A DNA stretch of 64,000 bases from Drechmeria coniospora (taxonomy: Eukaryota > Ascomycota > Sordariomycetes > Hypocreales > Ophiocordycipitaceae): the NCBI RefSeq assembly GCF_001625195.1, contig NC_054391.1:9562552-9626551 (forward strand), written 5' to 3'. Each line of letters starts with the position of its first letter. Position 1 is the stretch's first letter. The notes under the pieces are model-generated. The model made no database searches. It was not told the DNA's origin and saw only the letters and a program-made list of their open reading frames with translations. Below, piece by piece: positions 41,431 through 52,449 of this stretch. The position numbers and the translations under genes were made by a program.

Positions 41431-42217
41431 TGGACGTAGGTGCGCTTACCACTGTATTCGGCCTCGCGATTCTCACCACCACCTCCTCCTGTCTTTGCCA
41501 AAGTGAGCAGTCAAAGTTTGTGCACCCGCGTGCCTCGACAAATTCGTCACCTGCCATGCGTTTCTCCGCACTCCGTGCATGGCAGCGGCATCAACCTGGT
41601 GGCCTCTGCCATTACCCTCTAGCAGGAAATGGGGCGGATCACATCGCTGCAGCCTCCCGACCTCCCAGCCGTCTACGAAAATCGCAAGATTCAGCTTGGC
41701 CGTTGCGGCGAGATTCAGGGGGCACTGCTGTGTCCGCCTTGTACCTGCATTCAAGTCAGGGCACCCTCTCACCTGACCATGGCCTATAGCCCTGAATACC
41801 TTCAAAGCAATGGTTGAGCCGAGGGATGAGTACTACCATAGAATTAGAGGACTCCCCGAAGCACTTGCTTGCAATTTTACTTGCACATGTTCGCACCGTT
41901 CTCACCATTCTGAATATACAAACTTCAACTAGCGCCTCGACTACGCCCGCTATAAATATGTAGCGTCGATGCCGCATGATAGATGCAAGCTCGTAATGGA
42001 TGCAAGCTTGAACTCATTGCGGTCGCACATTAGTTGAAGTGGATGCTTACAAGTCCTCTGTTCGAACAATAGGGTTTTGTTTCTGCATGATCCTTTCGCC
42101 CTCGGGAGTCGCAGTAGGCGTGGCAGTTGCAGAAACGTCCCTGGCAGCGCCAAGCACAGCGGCTGCCATCAGTCACGGTAGGGGCTCAAGCATCTGTAGT
42201 CGCTGGGGGTTAAAGCA
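41431..42217. other. gene-free stretch
   Basis: Overlapping frames of 60-120 codons occur on both strands at 41430-41810. None has a signal peptide or convincing composition, and none can be preferred. Confidence 0.35.
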
Positions 42218-42425
42218 GTGAGAGCAGCTCGGGCAGTCACGCTCGTCGGGGGAGTCATGACAGCGCTCGTTGCAGAGGCCCCGGCAGTCACGGCGGCTCC
42301 AGCAGCTACTTTAACAGCAGGCCAAGCGTCCTCGACAGCCCGGGTATCCACAACAGCTCCGGCCATCACGGGGGCTCCTACGGAGTTCAGACTAGGGGCA
42401 AGCCAAGGGGCTGCGCGAAGAGATG
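42218..42425. repeat. decayed GTGACTGCC-type array
   Basis: Words such as GGCAGTCACGG and CGGCTCCAGCAGC are the reverse complement of array modules. It is short and degenerate. Confidence 0.5.
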
Positions 42426-42672
42426 GATAAAAGGCGTCTTCTACCCATGCTTCTCCATATTTTGCCGCTGCATTCTCTCCATCTAGCTTTCGAAACGTCC
42501 TCTTCCCGGCTCGGGAGTCCAAGGCTGGCTCCAAGGCTGTTCCATGGCGTCGATGTGAGCAAAAGGTAGCAGGGCAAAGTAGCGGTATGCCCAAGCAGAA
42601 CCCGCAAGGAGTCGATTTGGCCGAAGCAGGTTACTAGAGGATGTGTACGTTTCGTGCCGAAGCCCTTGCGCG

Positions 42673-43179
42673 TTAGCAATGCATGAATAATAAGCCCGTC
42701 TCGGCCAAGAACTCGGTAAACGATTCAAGTGAAATTGGCATTCTGAACGATTTCAGGCAATCTGTCAAGTATACCAGATTCCAAATAGATCAGTGCATTT
42801 TGAAGGCCAAAAACGAAAGTCCTAACGGTACCACAGGCTCCGTACTCGACAACGGTTGCCTGTACTTTGTCTTTTTTAAAAGCAGAATGAGGCTTATCCG
42901 CCAATGCTGGTAAGTCTTTGGCATGATTGAGAATAACATGGGCAACATGGATGGAAAAAGGGCTGTCCAATTCATGAATCTCGTCCGCCGCATGTCGAAC
43001 CAATTTATGTCGAACCAATTTATGTGCGAGAAAAATCTAGATTGGAAGAACTCCTGAGTAGTGCAATAATGCCCTCAAGTTGTATCCACTACCTGGAGGA
43101 TGTAGGTGCCATTCTCCTGGCTCTCGATAGCGGCACCAGAGACGGCGGTAGCAAAATCGAGGACTTTGGTGGTTGTAAT
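42673..43179 (-). pseudogene. H6: broken HsbA-like copy
   Basis: It aligns with H8 and more distantly with H1. Lesions seen: the start codon is ATT (43177-43179), an in-frame TGA follows the VVDTT block, a 14-bp tandem duplication (CGAACCAATTTATG) sits near 42995-43022, and a small deletion shifts the frame near 42724 before the C-terminal segment. A piece of the ancestral frame remains open at 42725-43018 and still carries GACGTVRTFVFGLQNAL, including the family Cys. Its 3' flank is the family 3' block. Non-functional. Confidence 0.8.
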
Positions 43180-43610
43180 CGTAATAGCGCTCTGCAGGAT
43201 AGGGGACCTAGTATTAATATTTGTCACTACAGAGTACTAGGATCTCCGTACTAATCATAGTATTTACTACCCTGACTGCTCAGTATTAGGTAATTACATG
43301 GCAATAATATGAGTACTGTACTCCGTATTACCTATAGGGAATGCGGTGGAATGACTCGTAAGTTTATCCTTTCCACATGTAACTACTCGGTACAGCACTT
43401 ACAGTACAGCACATGCAATAGTTACTCCCGGACAGTGCTTACTCAGTCTTACCGTACAATACGTCTTCTCCACTATGCTTGCTTGAATATATATATACGT
43501 CTCCCACTCCTCCGTAGCATCGAGTGGTCTATACTCCGTACATCAGTACAGTTCATTCTTTGCATACCCCTTTGGCCTTTGACAAAGTAACCGTCGTACC
43601 GAAAGCCATC
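43180..43610. other. spacer and H7 promoter region
   Basis: No coding frame. It contains TACTCCGTA-type palindromic words and the TATA tract annotated separately. Confidence 0.4.
43488..43497 (+). promoter_or_regulatory. TATA box of H7
   Basis: TATATATATA lies 114-123 bp upstream of the H7 ATG. A CAGTTCATTCTTTGCATAC motif (43552-43570), shared with H9 and H5, lies about 50 bp upstream of the ATG and may mark the transcription start. Confidence 0.45.
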
Positions 43611-44153
43611 ATGAAGTGGACCAACGCCCTCGTTTTTGCCACCACCGCCTCGGCCGCCGCTCTCCACGGCGAGGGCGTGAATTTCGACATCCTCAAGCAG
43701 GTCAACACTACGCTGCAAGAAATCATTACTACGCTTAATGGAGAAAACACTGCGTCTACGGAATCCATAAACGGAGCCTTCTTCGAATCTAGATTACCCC
43801 CGCTCACCGACGCCGTTAAAGTAGAGGCTCGCAAGATTTATCTACTGAACGAGAAATTTTCCATCGAGGACAGAGACCGTCTTTTTGCGCCTGCCAGCAA
43901 GTTCCCAGAGTTAGCCGAGGCTCTTGATTCCGCCTTAAAAGGTAACACCATTACGGCACAGCTTGCCGAGCATGGCGGTTGCAATATTCGCAATTACATT
44001 CTTGGCCTTCGAGGTAACTTGGTCGAGTTAGTATATTATGCAGATTATATGTCACGTAAGATCAGCTCGGGTGGTATTGTTACTAATTTCGATAAACTTC
44101 TTTCGTTTGCCTATACCCTGGATAAAACAGGCGCAATGTTCCAGGGTTGTTAA
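43611..44153 (+). CDS. H7: small secreted protein, HsbA-like family
   Basis: It encodes 180 residues with no intron and is the only family copy on the plus strand. The start at 43611 gives the signal peptide MKWTNALVFATTASAAA; the frame is open 29 codons further upstream, but that region is promoter-like. It is closest to H9, sharing VNFDILKQV, the LQEIIT block, ALDSALKGN, AQLAEHGGC and a C-terminal Cys. Two Cys in total. It has no octapeptide repeats. Codon use is more GC-rich than H1. The gene plus about 60 bp of 5' and 300 bp of 3' flank form an inverted duplicate of 52450-53390. A secreted or wall-associated role is likely; the HsbA assignment is tentative. Confidence 0.75.
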   Translation: MKWTNALVFATTASAAALHGEGVNFDILKQVNTTLQEIITTLNGENTASTESINGAFFESRLPPLTDAVKVEARKIYLLNEKFSIEDRDRLFAPASKFPELAEALDSALKGNTITAQLAEHGGCNIRNYILGLRGNLVELVYYADYMSRKISSGGIVTNFDKLLSFAYTLDKTGAMFQGC

Positions 44154-44534
44154 CCCAAGGCCAAGGGCATCGATACAAAGGGGTACTACGTGACCCTTAT
44201 CCTGGTTGCCTGCTTCCGCCGAACCTACCCCTACCCGCTTCTGTTCGTACATGACCTTGTTTCTTGTCTCGGAACCAGTCTCAGGCCGTTCAAGGAGGAC
44301 AAGGACCCTTCGGCAGTGGGTGGAGGATAGATGGGGGTGCGATATAGAGAAGCATGGTTCCAATACGCCTTGCGTCCACATATGTCTATGCTCTTGTCCG
44401 CTTGTCCCCTACTTGATTCCCGTCCAGGGCCTGCTGCGCAAGGCAGTGAAGCGTTTGAAATTCGCTTGGCAAGCATCTAGGGTGGTCACTCGTCCATGGC
44501 GATGGGTTACGTGGCTCGCCACGGCTGAGACGAT
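44154..44534 (+). repeat. H7 3' flank, inverted copy of 52450-52779
   Basis: It reads, in inverse orientation, the same landmarks as downstream of H9: AACATGCTTGTC/CTATATTGTA-like words, GGTGGAGGATAGATG, CTTGTCCGCTTGTCCCC and CCCGTCCAGGGCCTGC. Confidence 0.75.
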
Positions 44535-45420
44535 GAAGCAGTCACGGCTGCCATGCTACGATGGCCGCCGTGACTGCTGTTGGAGCCGCCGCGAGCACTC
44601 CAGCTGCGACGACCGATGAAACCGCTTCAACGACGGCAACCACCGTCACTGTGGTGACCGCTGGAGCTGCTGGAGGTGCCTTGAATGCCGGGGAGCTGCT
44701 GGAGGTGCCTTGAATGCCGGGGCCTCTGCGGCTGCCACGACTGCTGTGGCTATCGCGACTTCTGGAGCTGTGACTGCTGTTGCTGCTCACACTGCCGTGA
44801 CTCCTCTGACTGCTCTCACCATCATGACTGCCGTAACCGTTGCACCTATCGTGACTGTGACTGCTGCAATCGGTATAAATGCCACGACCGTTGTGACTGC
44901 TGTGACTGCTGTGACTGCCCTAGGTACCATGACTCCTGTGACGGCTGGAGCCGTTGGAGCTGCTGCAAGTATTGTGACTGCTCGACTGTCACGACTGATG
45001 TAACTGCTTCGACCGGTGCAGCTGCCGTGACTGCTGAAGCTGCTGTGACTGTTGCGACCGCTGGTGCTGCCGAAGCTGCTGTGACTGTTGTGTCACTGCC
45101 ATGACTGCTGTCACTGCCATGACTGCTGTGACTGTTGTGACTGCTGGTGCTGCTGAAGCTGTTGTCACTATCATGACTTCTGTCACTACCATGACTTCTG
45201 TTACTACCATGACTGCCGTCACTGCCATGACTGCTGTCACTGCCATGACTGCCGTCACTACCAAGCCCGCTGCCACTACTAGAGCATCTGCAACTGCTCG
45301 TAGTACTTGAAATACGAGAGTTACCCCAACTGTTGTGGCTGTAATAACTCCTGGGGCAGCTATCGTAAATTCCGTGGCAGCCATGTCTACTGGGCTGTTG
45401 TGATTGCATGGCTGCCGTGT
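44535..45420. repeat. GTGACTGCY minisatellite array E
   Basis: It contains the GCTGGAGGTGCCTTGAATGC module in tandem (44660-44720), the CCTAGGTACCATGACTCC module, and a run of CACTRCCATGACT units at 45100-45260. It ends in the block shared with arrays B and D. Confidence 0.88.
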
Positions 45421-45856
45421 CCCATCCTTGATGCCCACTGTCGTTGGCTGTGGCAGACGGTGCAAGTATCCAGAGTTTTATGCGTAGCGGCGATGGGTAA
45501 TTCAAATGCAGCACGCCGAGGCACCAGCAGAGGCACGCCTAGCTGTACACCAGTACTGGGCCCCTAGATTCATGAGGGTTGTCGGCACTCCGTACATGCA
45601 TGGTGGATAAAAGGCGTCTTCTGCCCATGCTTCTCTATATTTTACCGCTGCATACTCTCCGTCTGGCTTTCCGAAACGTCCTCTTCCCGGCTCGGCAGTC
45701 CAAGACTGGCTCCAAGGCTGTTCCATGGCGTAGGTGCGAGCAAAAGGTGGCAAGGCAAAGTAACGGTATGCGTAAGCAGAGCCCGCAAGGAGTCGACTTG
45801 GCCGAAGCAGGTTACTAGAGGATGTGTACGTCTCGTGCCGAAGCCCTTGTGCGTGA
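45421..45856. repeat. array end block and H8 3' flank
   Basis: 45421-45600 matches 32801-32960 and 38871-39025. 45600-45856 closely matches 42425-42672 (GTGGATAAAAGGCGTCTTCT, GGAGTCGAYTTGGCCGAAGC). Confidence 0.7.
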
Positions 45857-46193
45857 ACAATCCATGAATAATGAGCCCGTCTTGGCCAAGGACGCGGTAA
45901 AGGATTCAAGGTTATTGAAGTTGGCATTCTGGACGATGTCAGGCAATCTGTCAAGCGTACCAGATTCCAAATAGATCATGGCACTTTCAAGGCCAAAAAT
46001 GGACGTCCTAACGGTTCTACAGGCTCCGTAATCGATGACGGTTGCCTTGACCTTTTATTTTTTGAAAGCAGAATGATGCCTATCCGTCAAGGGTGGTATT
46101 CACCACCTGGAGGACATGGGTGCCGTTCTCATGGCGCTCGATGGCGGCAGCGGAGACGGCGGCAGCAAAAACGACCATGTTGGTGAGCTTCAT
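45857..46193 (-). pseudogene. H8: internally deleted HsbA-like copy
   Basis: The signal-peptide region is intact (MKLTNMVVFAAAVSAAA, ATG at 46191-46193) and the frame continues for 37 codons to the NTTLDG block, where it hits a TAG. About 60 codons are then missing. The sequence resumes at the SAFKK block with another stop, keeps the GACRTVRTSIFGLESAM motif and reaches FMDC, but the family stop codon after Cys is lost. It is closest to H6. Non-functional except for a possible 37-residue secreted fragment. Confidence 0.85.
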
Positions 46194-46574
46194 CGTAATA
46201 GCGCCGTGCAGGAGAGGCCATGCACAGATGTTGAGGGAAATTTCCAAGACTGAATTTCGTTGCCATACTTGCCAACTGACAGTTGCGACGGAGGACTCTT
46301 CAATATATGTGTGTACAGTATACTGGTGGCCGAGTAAAAGAATTTGCGTCATTAATCGTATCCGACGCCAAGGGATGCGGCGACGAAGAATTCGAGTGAT
46401 TAATACTGCATGCCTCCCTAATGTGTCATAATATACCCGTGCCTGGAGCGCTCCACGCACGGGGTCGATGCTGTAATTCATCGAGTGCTGATTCCCATGG
46501 CCCTGGCGTTTGCGTGTACTTGTTGCACCGCCTTGGAAGGGTATGCATGATGCTGCACTTGGTCCGCCGTTCGT
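46194..46574. other. gene-free H8 upstream region
   Basis: No convincing coding frame. It includes TATA-like and GTGTACAGTATAC words. Confidence 0.35.
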
Positions 46575-46760
46575 ACTCTGCAATCCGTACTTGTGCCGTA
46601 CTCTGCACTCTGCAGTCCGTACTCTGCACTCTGCTCCGTACTTGTGCCGTGCTCTGTACTCTGCAGTCCGTACTCTGCACTCTGCGCCGTGCTCTGTGCC
46701 CCATGCTCCGTGTCATGCATTGCTCTGCACACTACGGAGTACTCCGCACTCAATACTCCG
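46575..46760. repeat. CCGTACTCTGCACTCTG minisatellite
   Basis: Irregular units of TCCGTACTCTGCACTCTGC and CCGTGCTCTGTRCYC. Six-frame openness here is caused by the repeat. Confidence 0.8.
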
Positions 46761-47394
46761 TGCTCTGCAAACACGCACACCCAGGCAATATGTCCATGTA
46801 CTCCGTACTCCGTATAACCTGTTCACCCAAGTAGTATGTTGAAAGTAGTTGTAAAGTACTTGTGGTGACGCATCTTGATCTGTCGTGTCCAAGTGCCTGT
46901 ACCGTGGTTCAAGTCGTGTTAGTTGGTTAGGTTACGTAACTGTTCACACTCACCCCTGCGTCGGCAGACACTCTGGCCACGGTGCCCGGTATGGTTGGGT
47001 CTATGCCTGCCGCTCGTGTGATGGCTGCTCAAACACTGCAGTGCTTGCTTGTGTCCTCCGCAAAACTCAAGCCATGTGTTGCGACAGACATCGGGCGATT
47101 CGCTCGATAGTCGGCACCAACGAATCAACCAGCGTCGGATGGATCTGAACTGGTCTGTCGGTGTTCCTCGCCGAGCCGTCATTGCTCACCACAACAAGCA
47201 TGTCGCATCCATGTGCCACGTGAGACCATGTAGACGCGTGATGTCGAGGCTCAGATGGATCTGGTTGGCTGCACGGAGTAGGGTTGCGAGGCAACGTAAC
47301 CCCTGCACGCAATAATCGTGACATGCTTGGCCCCAAAGGCACGGGCTGTCGTGGCCACTGGGGCGGCTGCTCTGCTCGAGCTTTTGTTGCTACC
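46761..47394. other. gene-free stretch
   Basis: Overlapping short frames on both strands at 46890-47410 with no recognised motif. No feature supported. Confidence 0.35.
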
Positions 47395-48310
47395 CGGGCT
47401 GTGACTGCCAGCATGGAAATGGCTTTTGTGAAGTCGAGCTGCTGAGCTCTTGCAACTGCCGTAGCTGCTGGGCAGTGCAGTGCTTTACTGCTGTAGATGC
47501 CGTGACCGCCGTAACCGCTGTGACTGCCGCGACTGTTGTGACTGTCATAACTGCTGTGACTGTTATAACTGCTGTGACTGCTGTGACTGTTGTGACACTG
47601 TCATAACTGCTGTGACTGCCATGAGTTATGTGACTGCCATGACTGCTGTGACTGCTGTGACTGCTGTGACTGCTGTGACTGCTGTGACTGTTGTGACTGT
47701 TGTGACTGTTGTGATTGTTGTGACTGTTGTGACTGTTGTGACTGTTGTGACTGTTGTGACTGTTGTGACCGCTGTAACTGATGTAACTGCTGTGACTGTC
47801 GTAACTGTTGTAACTGTTGTAACTGCCTTGACTGCTGCAACACCCTTGACTGCTGCAACACCCTTGACTGCTGCAACTGCTTTGACAGCCATGACTGACT
47901 TGACTACGGTCCCTGCTTTGTCTACTGCGACTGCCATGACTACTCTGACTGCCATGAACTGTGATTGTTGTAGCTGCCATGGTAGCTGTACCTGCTTAAG
48001 CTACTCTGACTGCCGTGACTGCTATGGCTGCCATGGTTGTTGCAACTGCCATGGTAGCTGCAAATGCCATGGTAGCTGCAACTGCTAGAGTTGCCGGGGC
48101 TGCCGTGACTGCCAGAGCCATTGAAACTACCCGGGCCGCTGCAAATGCCGTAGCTGCTCGGGTTGGTGCAACCACCAGAGCCGTCGTTTCTACCCTGGCC
48201 GTCATGTTTCCTAGGACTGCTAGTGTAACCACCGGCGCCGCCAAGTCCACTGGAACTCCCGTCATCGCCATGGCCGTCGTAACCGCTGGAGCTGCCGTAA
48301 CCCGTCAAGG
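47395..48310. repeat. GTGACTGCY minisatellite array F
   Basis: The purest run lies at 47520-47830, with long stretches of exact GTGACTGTT/GTGACTGCT 9-mers. Then come CTTGACTGCTGCAACACC triplicates and a GGTAGCTGCAAMTGCCAT segment. It ends in degenerate GCCGTAACC words. Confidence 0.92.
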
Positions 48311-49098
48311 AGAATCAACATGGGCTTCCATCCGGGACGGCTCGTCTGTGGAAATCGAATTCCATCTTCCGTGCTCCAGATGCCGGGTGGCATGATCCAA
48401 GTCTCCAACCGCCTCGACGCCTCGCCGTTCGGCCAAAAGTCATGGCCGATCCTCTGTTGGCTCGGCCAGTCGCCCAAACAGCTTGCTTCGACGTGAGCCA
48501 TCACCTGCGTCAATCCGTCGGGAGCGGCCCTCGCAGAAACGGGAAGAGGGCTCCTGCGCTGCGAGGCGAGGAACCCGCCCGTTGGCCTCGTTCACCAGTG
48601 CTACCGCGGGACAGGCCTCGGAATGACGCAACCGATGCACGCTGATAAGCAATGTCCGTGCCGTGATGTCGGAGACGCAGGTGACGTGTGCGTCGACGTC
48701 CAAAGACAGGACTGGCCGAGCTCTCGTCAGCATGTCATGCATGACTTCAATCAGGGGTCGACAAGGTCCGACCCGCCCCTATTTCCGGATGCCTCACGTT
48801 GCGGTCCCCCGTTGGTGCCGTACGAACGCGGCCTCTGGCGCCCGACTCTCGTCCAAGGTACGGGTGGCAGCCAATCGTGGTACGGCAGCCGACGGGCGCC
48901 TAGCTGTGCCGCTCCATTGGCCATCCCCATGGCCCCTTGATCCAGCCATGCTGCCCTCGGGAGGCAGCGTCACAATCAAGCGAGCGAAGACAGATAAAGC
49001 CTGTATGGGACGGTAAAGGAAAGTTCCTGGCCGGCCTGCAATATCTCCGCCATCACGCTCCCGCTTGGTGAGCTCTGCATTGCCGTCAGCACGGCACC
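48311..49098. other. gene-free stretch upstream of the 49.1-kb gene
   Basis: GC-rich with short overlapping frames on both strands and no recognised domain. It presumably includes the promoter of the gene at 49099. Confidence 0.35.
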
Positions 49099-50094
49099 AT
49101 GGCTTCAACTGTCGGGGCTTTGCTGGCCCAAGATCCAACAAACTCCGTCCAGAACACAGGCTACACGTCAAGCACGAACAAGGCATGGACCGAAGGGTAC
49201 CATCCAATCAAGAACATGACGGTACACACGAAAGCCTGCGGGGATGGACTAACATACGCAAACTTCGAGACCGCTTTCTTGCCCCTCTATGATGACGACC
49301 GAGTGCGCATGGGCACGGCTGCTTTTCCTCCGAATGGCAGGTCATGGCGGATGGGAAGCGAGGCCGACGTCGAATTATGGTTCCACACCGAGATATCAAA
49401 CGTCGTGCTCGCAGCCTGGAATCACCACCCGACGGTGGTCCAAACCTCGCATTCGAAGCCTCCATCGGAGAAGAACATGCCCGAAGAGGTCGATGCAACG
49501 TATTCGTTCAAGTCCAACCAGCACAGGGTTGCACTTGTCATTGGGGAGATGAAGCGGAACCTTGTCGACGCGGATAAGTGGCAGTGCGGGAGAATACCGT
49601 CAAGCGGGCCTCAGGACAGGCTGTCCCGAGAACTTCGGGGGTATGTCCGATTCCATGCATCCACCGGTGTGAAGCCAACTCCAATCAGATATGCACACAA
49701 GTACGAATGCCCGCAAGTATTCTGCTTCGACGGGGACACGCTTCTGCTTCTTCAGTTTCGCGCCAACAGCCGGGCCGAGCTGAAACATGAGCGCTGCCCA
49801 GTCGACTGCTGGGTGCTTCCGCGAGAGAATAGCGGCACCCCTCTGCGGTACGCACTCTATAGGCTTCTGGCGCAAGGCTTCCGTCGATTCCAGGGCGGTG
49901 TTGCCCTCGATGGGTTCTCATCCGACTTGCGCCAGTTCTACAACGGCCGACCTCTCTGGACGCTTGGTGACGTCGCAACTTCCCAGCATCCCAATGGGTA
50001 TGCCCGCTCCGTTCACGTTGCCACGGGAGCTTTCATGTGGACGCACCCAAGCGGTACGGATCCGATATGGGAAACGGGAAGCATTTGGGGGTAG
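49099..50094 (+). CDS. uncharacterised fungal protein with a PD-(D/E)XK-like motif
   Basis: It encodes 331 residues in a single exon. The ATG at 49099 has a good context (CACCATGGC). There is no signal peptide or membrane segment, so it is probably intracellular. The central part has a strand-rich block with D132, then E150-x-K152 (VALVIGEMKR), which fits the D..ExK active-site layout of PD-(D/E)XK nuclease folds. Downstream blocks QDRLSRELRGY, CPQVFCFDG, LLLLQFRA and RYALYRLLAQG look conserved and structured. I recall similar uncharacterised proteins in Sordariomycetes, but cannot name a family. It lies 850 bp from a convergent kinase-like relic. The nuclease-fold idea is inference from one motif. 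Confidence 0.65.
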   Translation: MASTVGALLAQDPTNSVQNTGYTSSTNKAWTEGYHPIKNMTVHTKACGDGLTYANFETAFLPLYDDDRVRMGTAAFPPNGRSWRMGSEADVELWFHTEISNVVLAAWNHHPTVVQTSHSKPPSEKNMPEEVDATYSFKSNQHRVALVIGEMKRNLVDADKWQCGRIPSSGPQDRLSRELRGYVRFHASTGVKPTPIRYAHKYECPQVFCFDGDTLLLLQFRANSRAELKHERCPVDCWVLPRENSGTPLRYALYRLLAQGFRRFQGGVALDGFSSDLRQFYNGRPLWTLGDVATSQHPNGYARSVHVATGAFMWTHPSGTDPIWETGSIWG

Positions 50095-50944
50095 CATGCA
50101 CCAAAAACACCCGTCATTTTCGTTTGCATGTTGGACGTCAACTTTCCGAAGACTTTGTTTTCAGAGGAAGCAGTGACGGATCACCTGTGGCTTCATCAGT
50201 CTGCTCCAGCAGCGAACCAGTAGGTAAAATGCCGAGTGGTCCAATCATGTGCCACTTTCTGGAGCGTCGCGGTTTGCGATCCTTTCGGACGATCCTCTCG
50301 ACGAGGCGGGCATTTCTTGTTGCCACTGATGCATTGAGACGCTCGTGAGTATGCGTTCAAGGAGACAATGCTCCGGCAGGCGAATGGGAATTGTCGGCAG
50401 TGCGTCCATCAGCGGCCTCCGAAAATGATGGGTATCAAAGCGTTCGTTGCCTATGCAAACTCGCCACGGCGTACTGCTTCGGGTTGGAGGTGAAGAATCT
50501 CAACCATGCTCCACGAACCGGTGGGCTTCGGCTCGTTTCCAACGTGCCCTGCCTTGTCGGACTCGTCCACAAGTCCGCATGCCTTGGACCATTTGCGCCG
50601 CTGCATGCCGAAAACACCAGGGCTAAGAAGGCCGACAACACCACGAGGTGCTACCGTGCAAGGCAGATCCAAAGCCTCCCGGAGGTGCACTCATGGGGAG
50701 GTTGAGCGTGACTGATTTTATTTCACACGGAAATCTGCTTAGATGCTGCGGAGCGCGTAAAAGGAAGGGTAATGTGGACTCGAGGGAGTTGATGCACCTG
50801 ATTTCAACTCGGACCCATGGATATGTTGCGTCCGAGGGGAGCATGGTAGACGGTTTGGGTATGCATGGCCAGGATAAGCAACAGTTCGTTCGGTCCATCT
50901 CCGTCGGCCTGAAGGGTGGACAGACAGACAGCCATTCCGTCAGG
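50095..50944. other. gene-free region between the PD-(D/E)XK-like gene and the kinase relic
   Basis: Several short frames occur on both strands (for example 50391-50705 plus, 50451-50690 minus) with no recognised motif. It may contain a decayed part of either neighbour. Confidence 0.35.
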
Positions 50945-51801
50945 CTATTCGTCGACGGCTATGAAGCCGTCCTCTAAAAAGCAATGCTGGTTGGTCTTGT
51001 AGAAGCGAGCCAGCCACTTGACCGTGGATGCAACGTCCGAGGCGAACTCTTCATCCGACAGACCTTCCGACATGGACTCCAAATCAACAACCATGACGGC
51101 GTCGCCGACGAGGTGAAAGTTGTCCAGCTTTCTATCCTCCTGCAACACACCAAATCGGGTGAGCGTGGTCAGGGCGTCGTGCATGATGCGGCAAAACGTC
51201 GCCTCGTCCAGCAAGGCTCCCGCAGGTGTCGCCAGACAGGCGCCGCCGATGTCGGACAGGAGAAGGGCCCTGGCGCCGCAGTAGCGAATCTCGCCGTAAC
51301 ACTCGGGAATGACGATGCCCTGGAGGCTTGCAAGCTTCGCGTAGGTTGCCTTTTCCGCCTCAAACTCTTCGTCCCAACCGTCCTTGTGCTTCTTGACGAC
51401 GAGGCACGACGGCAGACTCCACTCGGGAAAGGATGCCTTGCACCGAGCGAGCCACGGTGACGGGAGAAGGGTGTAGATGATCTGGACGAGCCTGTCCGCG
51501 GCGCTTGGATGGACGCGGAGACGGATGACGTTGCGGTGCACTCCGTCGACCTGCGAGGCGGTTGCGTGGACGAAACGAGTTCGAAAGCGAAATCGCTGTT
51601 GAACCCGTCAGCCGGCATCCAGTCGACGGCAATGGGGGCCAAGCCGGACGCCGCATACCACGGTCTCCGTGGTGGGCGGGCTCGGTACGAAGCGCAGCTT
51701 CAGAGGGCCCAGAGTTGGCTGCTCCCGACGGGGCGGCGCGGAGGACCTCGGCGCCGGCCATTTCGGCGGAGGGGCATCGTCGAGAATCACTAGCCCTTGC
51801 A
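50945..51801 (-). pseudogene. frameshifted protein-kinase-like gene
   Basis: The last 198 codons (50945-51541) form a kinase-like C-terminal region: VVKK Lys, EAEK Glu, a degenerate catalytic loop QEDRKLDN (Asp and Asn kept, HR missing) and VVDLES in place of DFG. Coding sequence clearly continues upstream but in two other phases: IAVDWMPADGFNSDFAFELVS and, before it, PLKLRFVPSPPTTETVVCGV, back to an ATG at 51799-51801. Junctions near 51560 and 51630 need frame changes with no usable intron between them. I therefore call it a pseudogene, or a gene with sequencing indels. It resembles the small fungal-specific kinase-like families. A truncated protein from an internal start is possible. Confidence 0.6.
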
Positions 51802-52449
51802 TCGTGGGACGACGTCGTGGCATCGGGGAGCGGGCAGCAGGGAAAAAGCAGAGGGTATGGGACGATGTGAAGGCCAAGTGTACGCGCGTCCAGGCTTGTC
51901 GTGATGCAGCTCCCGCAGGTGCGATGCCTGGGGCAGCAACGGCAGCCGGTGCGAACCACGTGACCCAGCTCATGACGTCGCCGAGCATGCCAAGGGGCGC
52001 AGCCGGGAGCACCAGTACTTACTGTGCGTAAGTACAGCATACGCACAGTAAGTACTCCGTACAGCACTTGGTATACTTGTCGGCCCCCCGCAGTACTTGG
52101 GTGCGCTCGGTGCAAATAACAGCACCATTGTACTGGGTACCGAGGACAGAGTGCAAGCGACGCACTCAACATGCGTACAAGGGACTTGTCGCGATACGAC
52201 CCATCGATAGGACGGGAATGCGAGCAAGTTTCGTGCTTGTACTCGACAGTACACTACCTCTGCTCTGCCCCGTACCCTGCCCTGTACTCCGTGCGATTCG
52301 CGGCATCAACACACCGTGGGTCCTTTCGCCGTCGGCATCCGCCCTGCACGGCTTAGCTGCATACTGCATAGCTGCATACAACAACACCTCGGTGACGGCT
52401 GACAGATGCGAGGCAAACACCACGCCCCCCCAATCTCCATGGTCCGGCA
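51802..52449. other. gene-free stretch with hairpin
   Basis: No supported gene. It contains the perfect inverted repeat listed separately and several TACTCCGTAC words. Confidence 0.4.
52014..52056. repeat. perfect 17-bp inverted repeat (hairpin)
   Basis: The arms AGTACTTACTGTGCGTA (52014-52030) and its exact reverse complement (52040-52056) are separated by a 9-nt loop. Confidence 0.9.
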
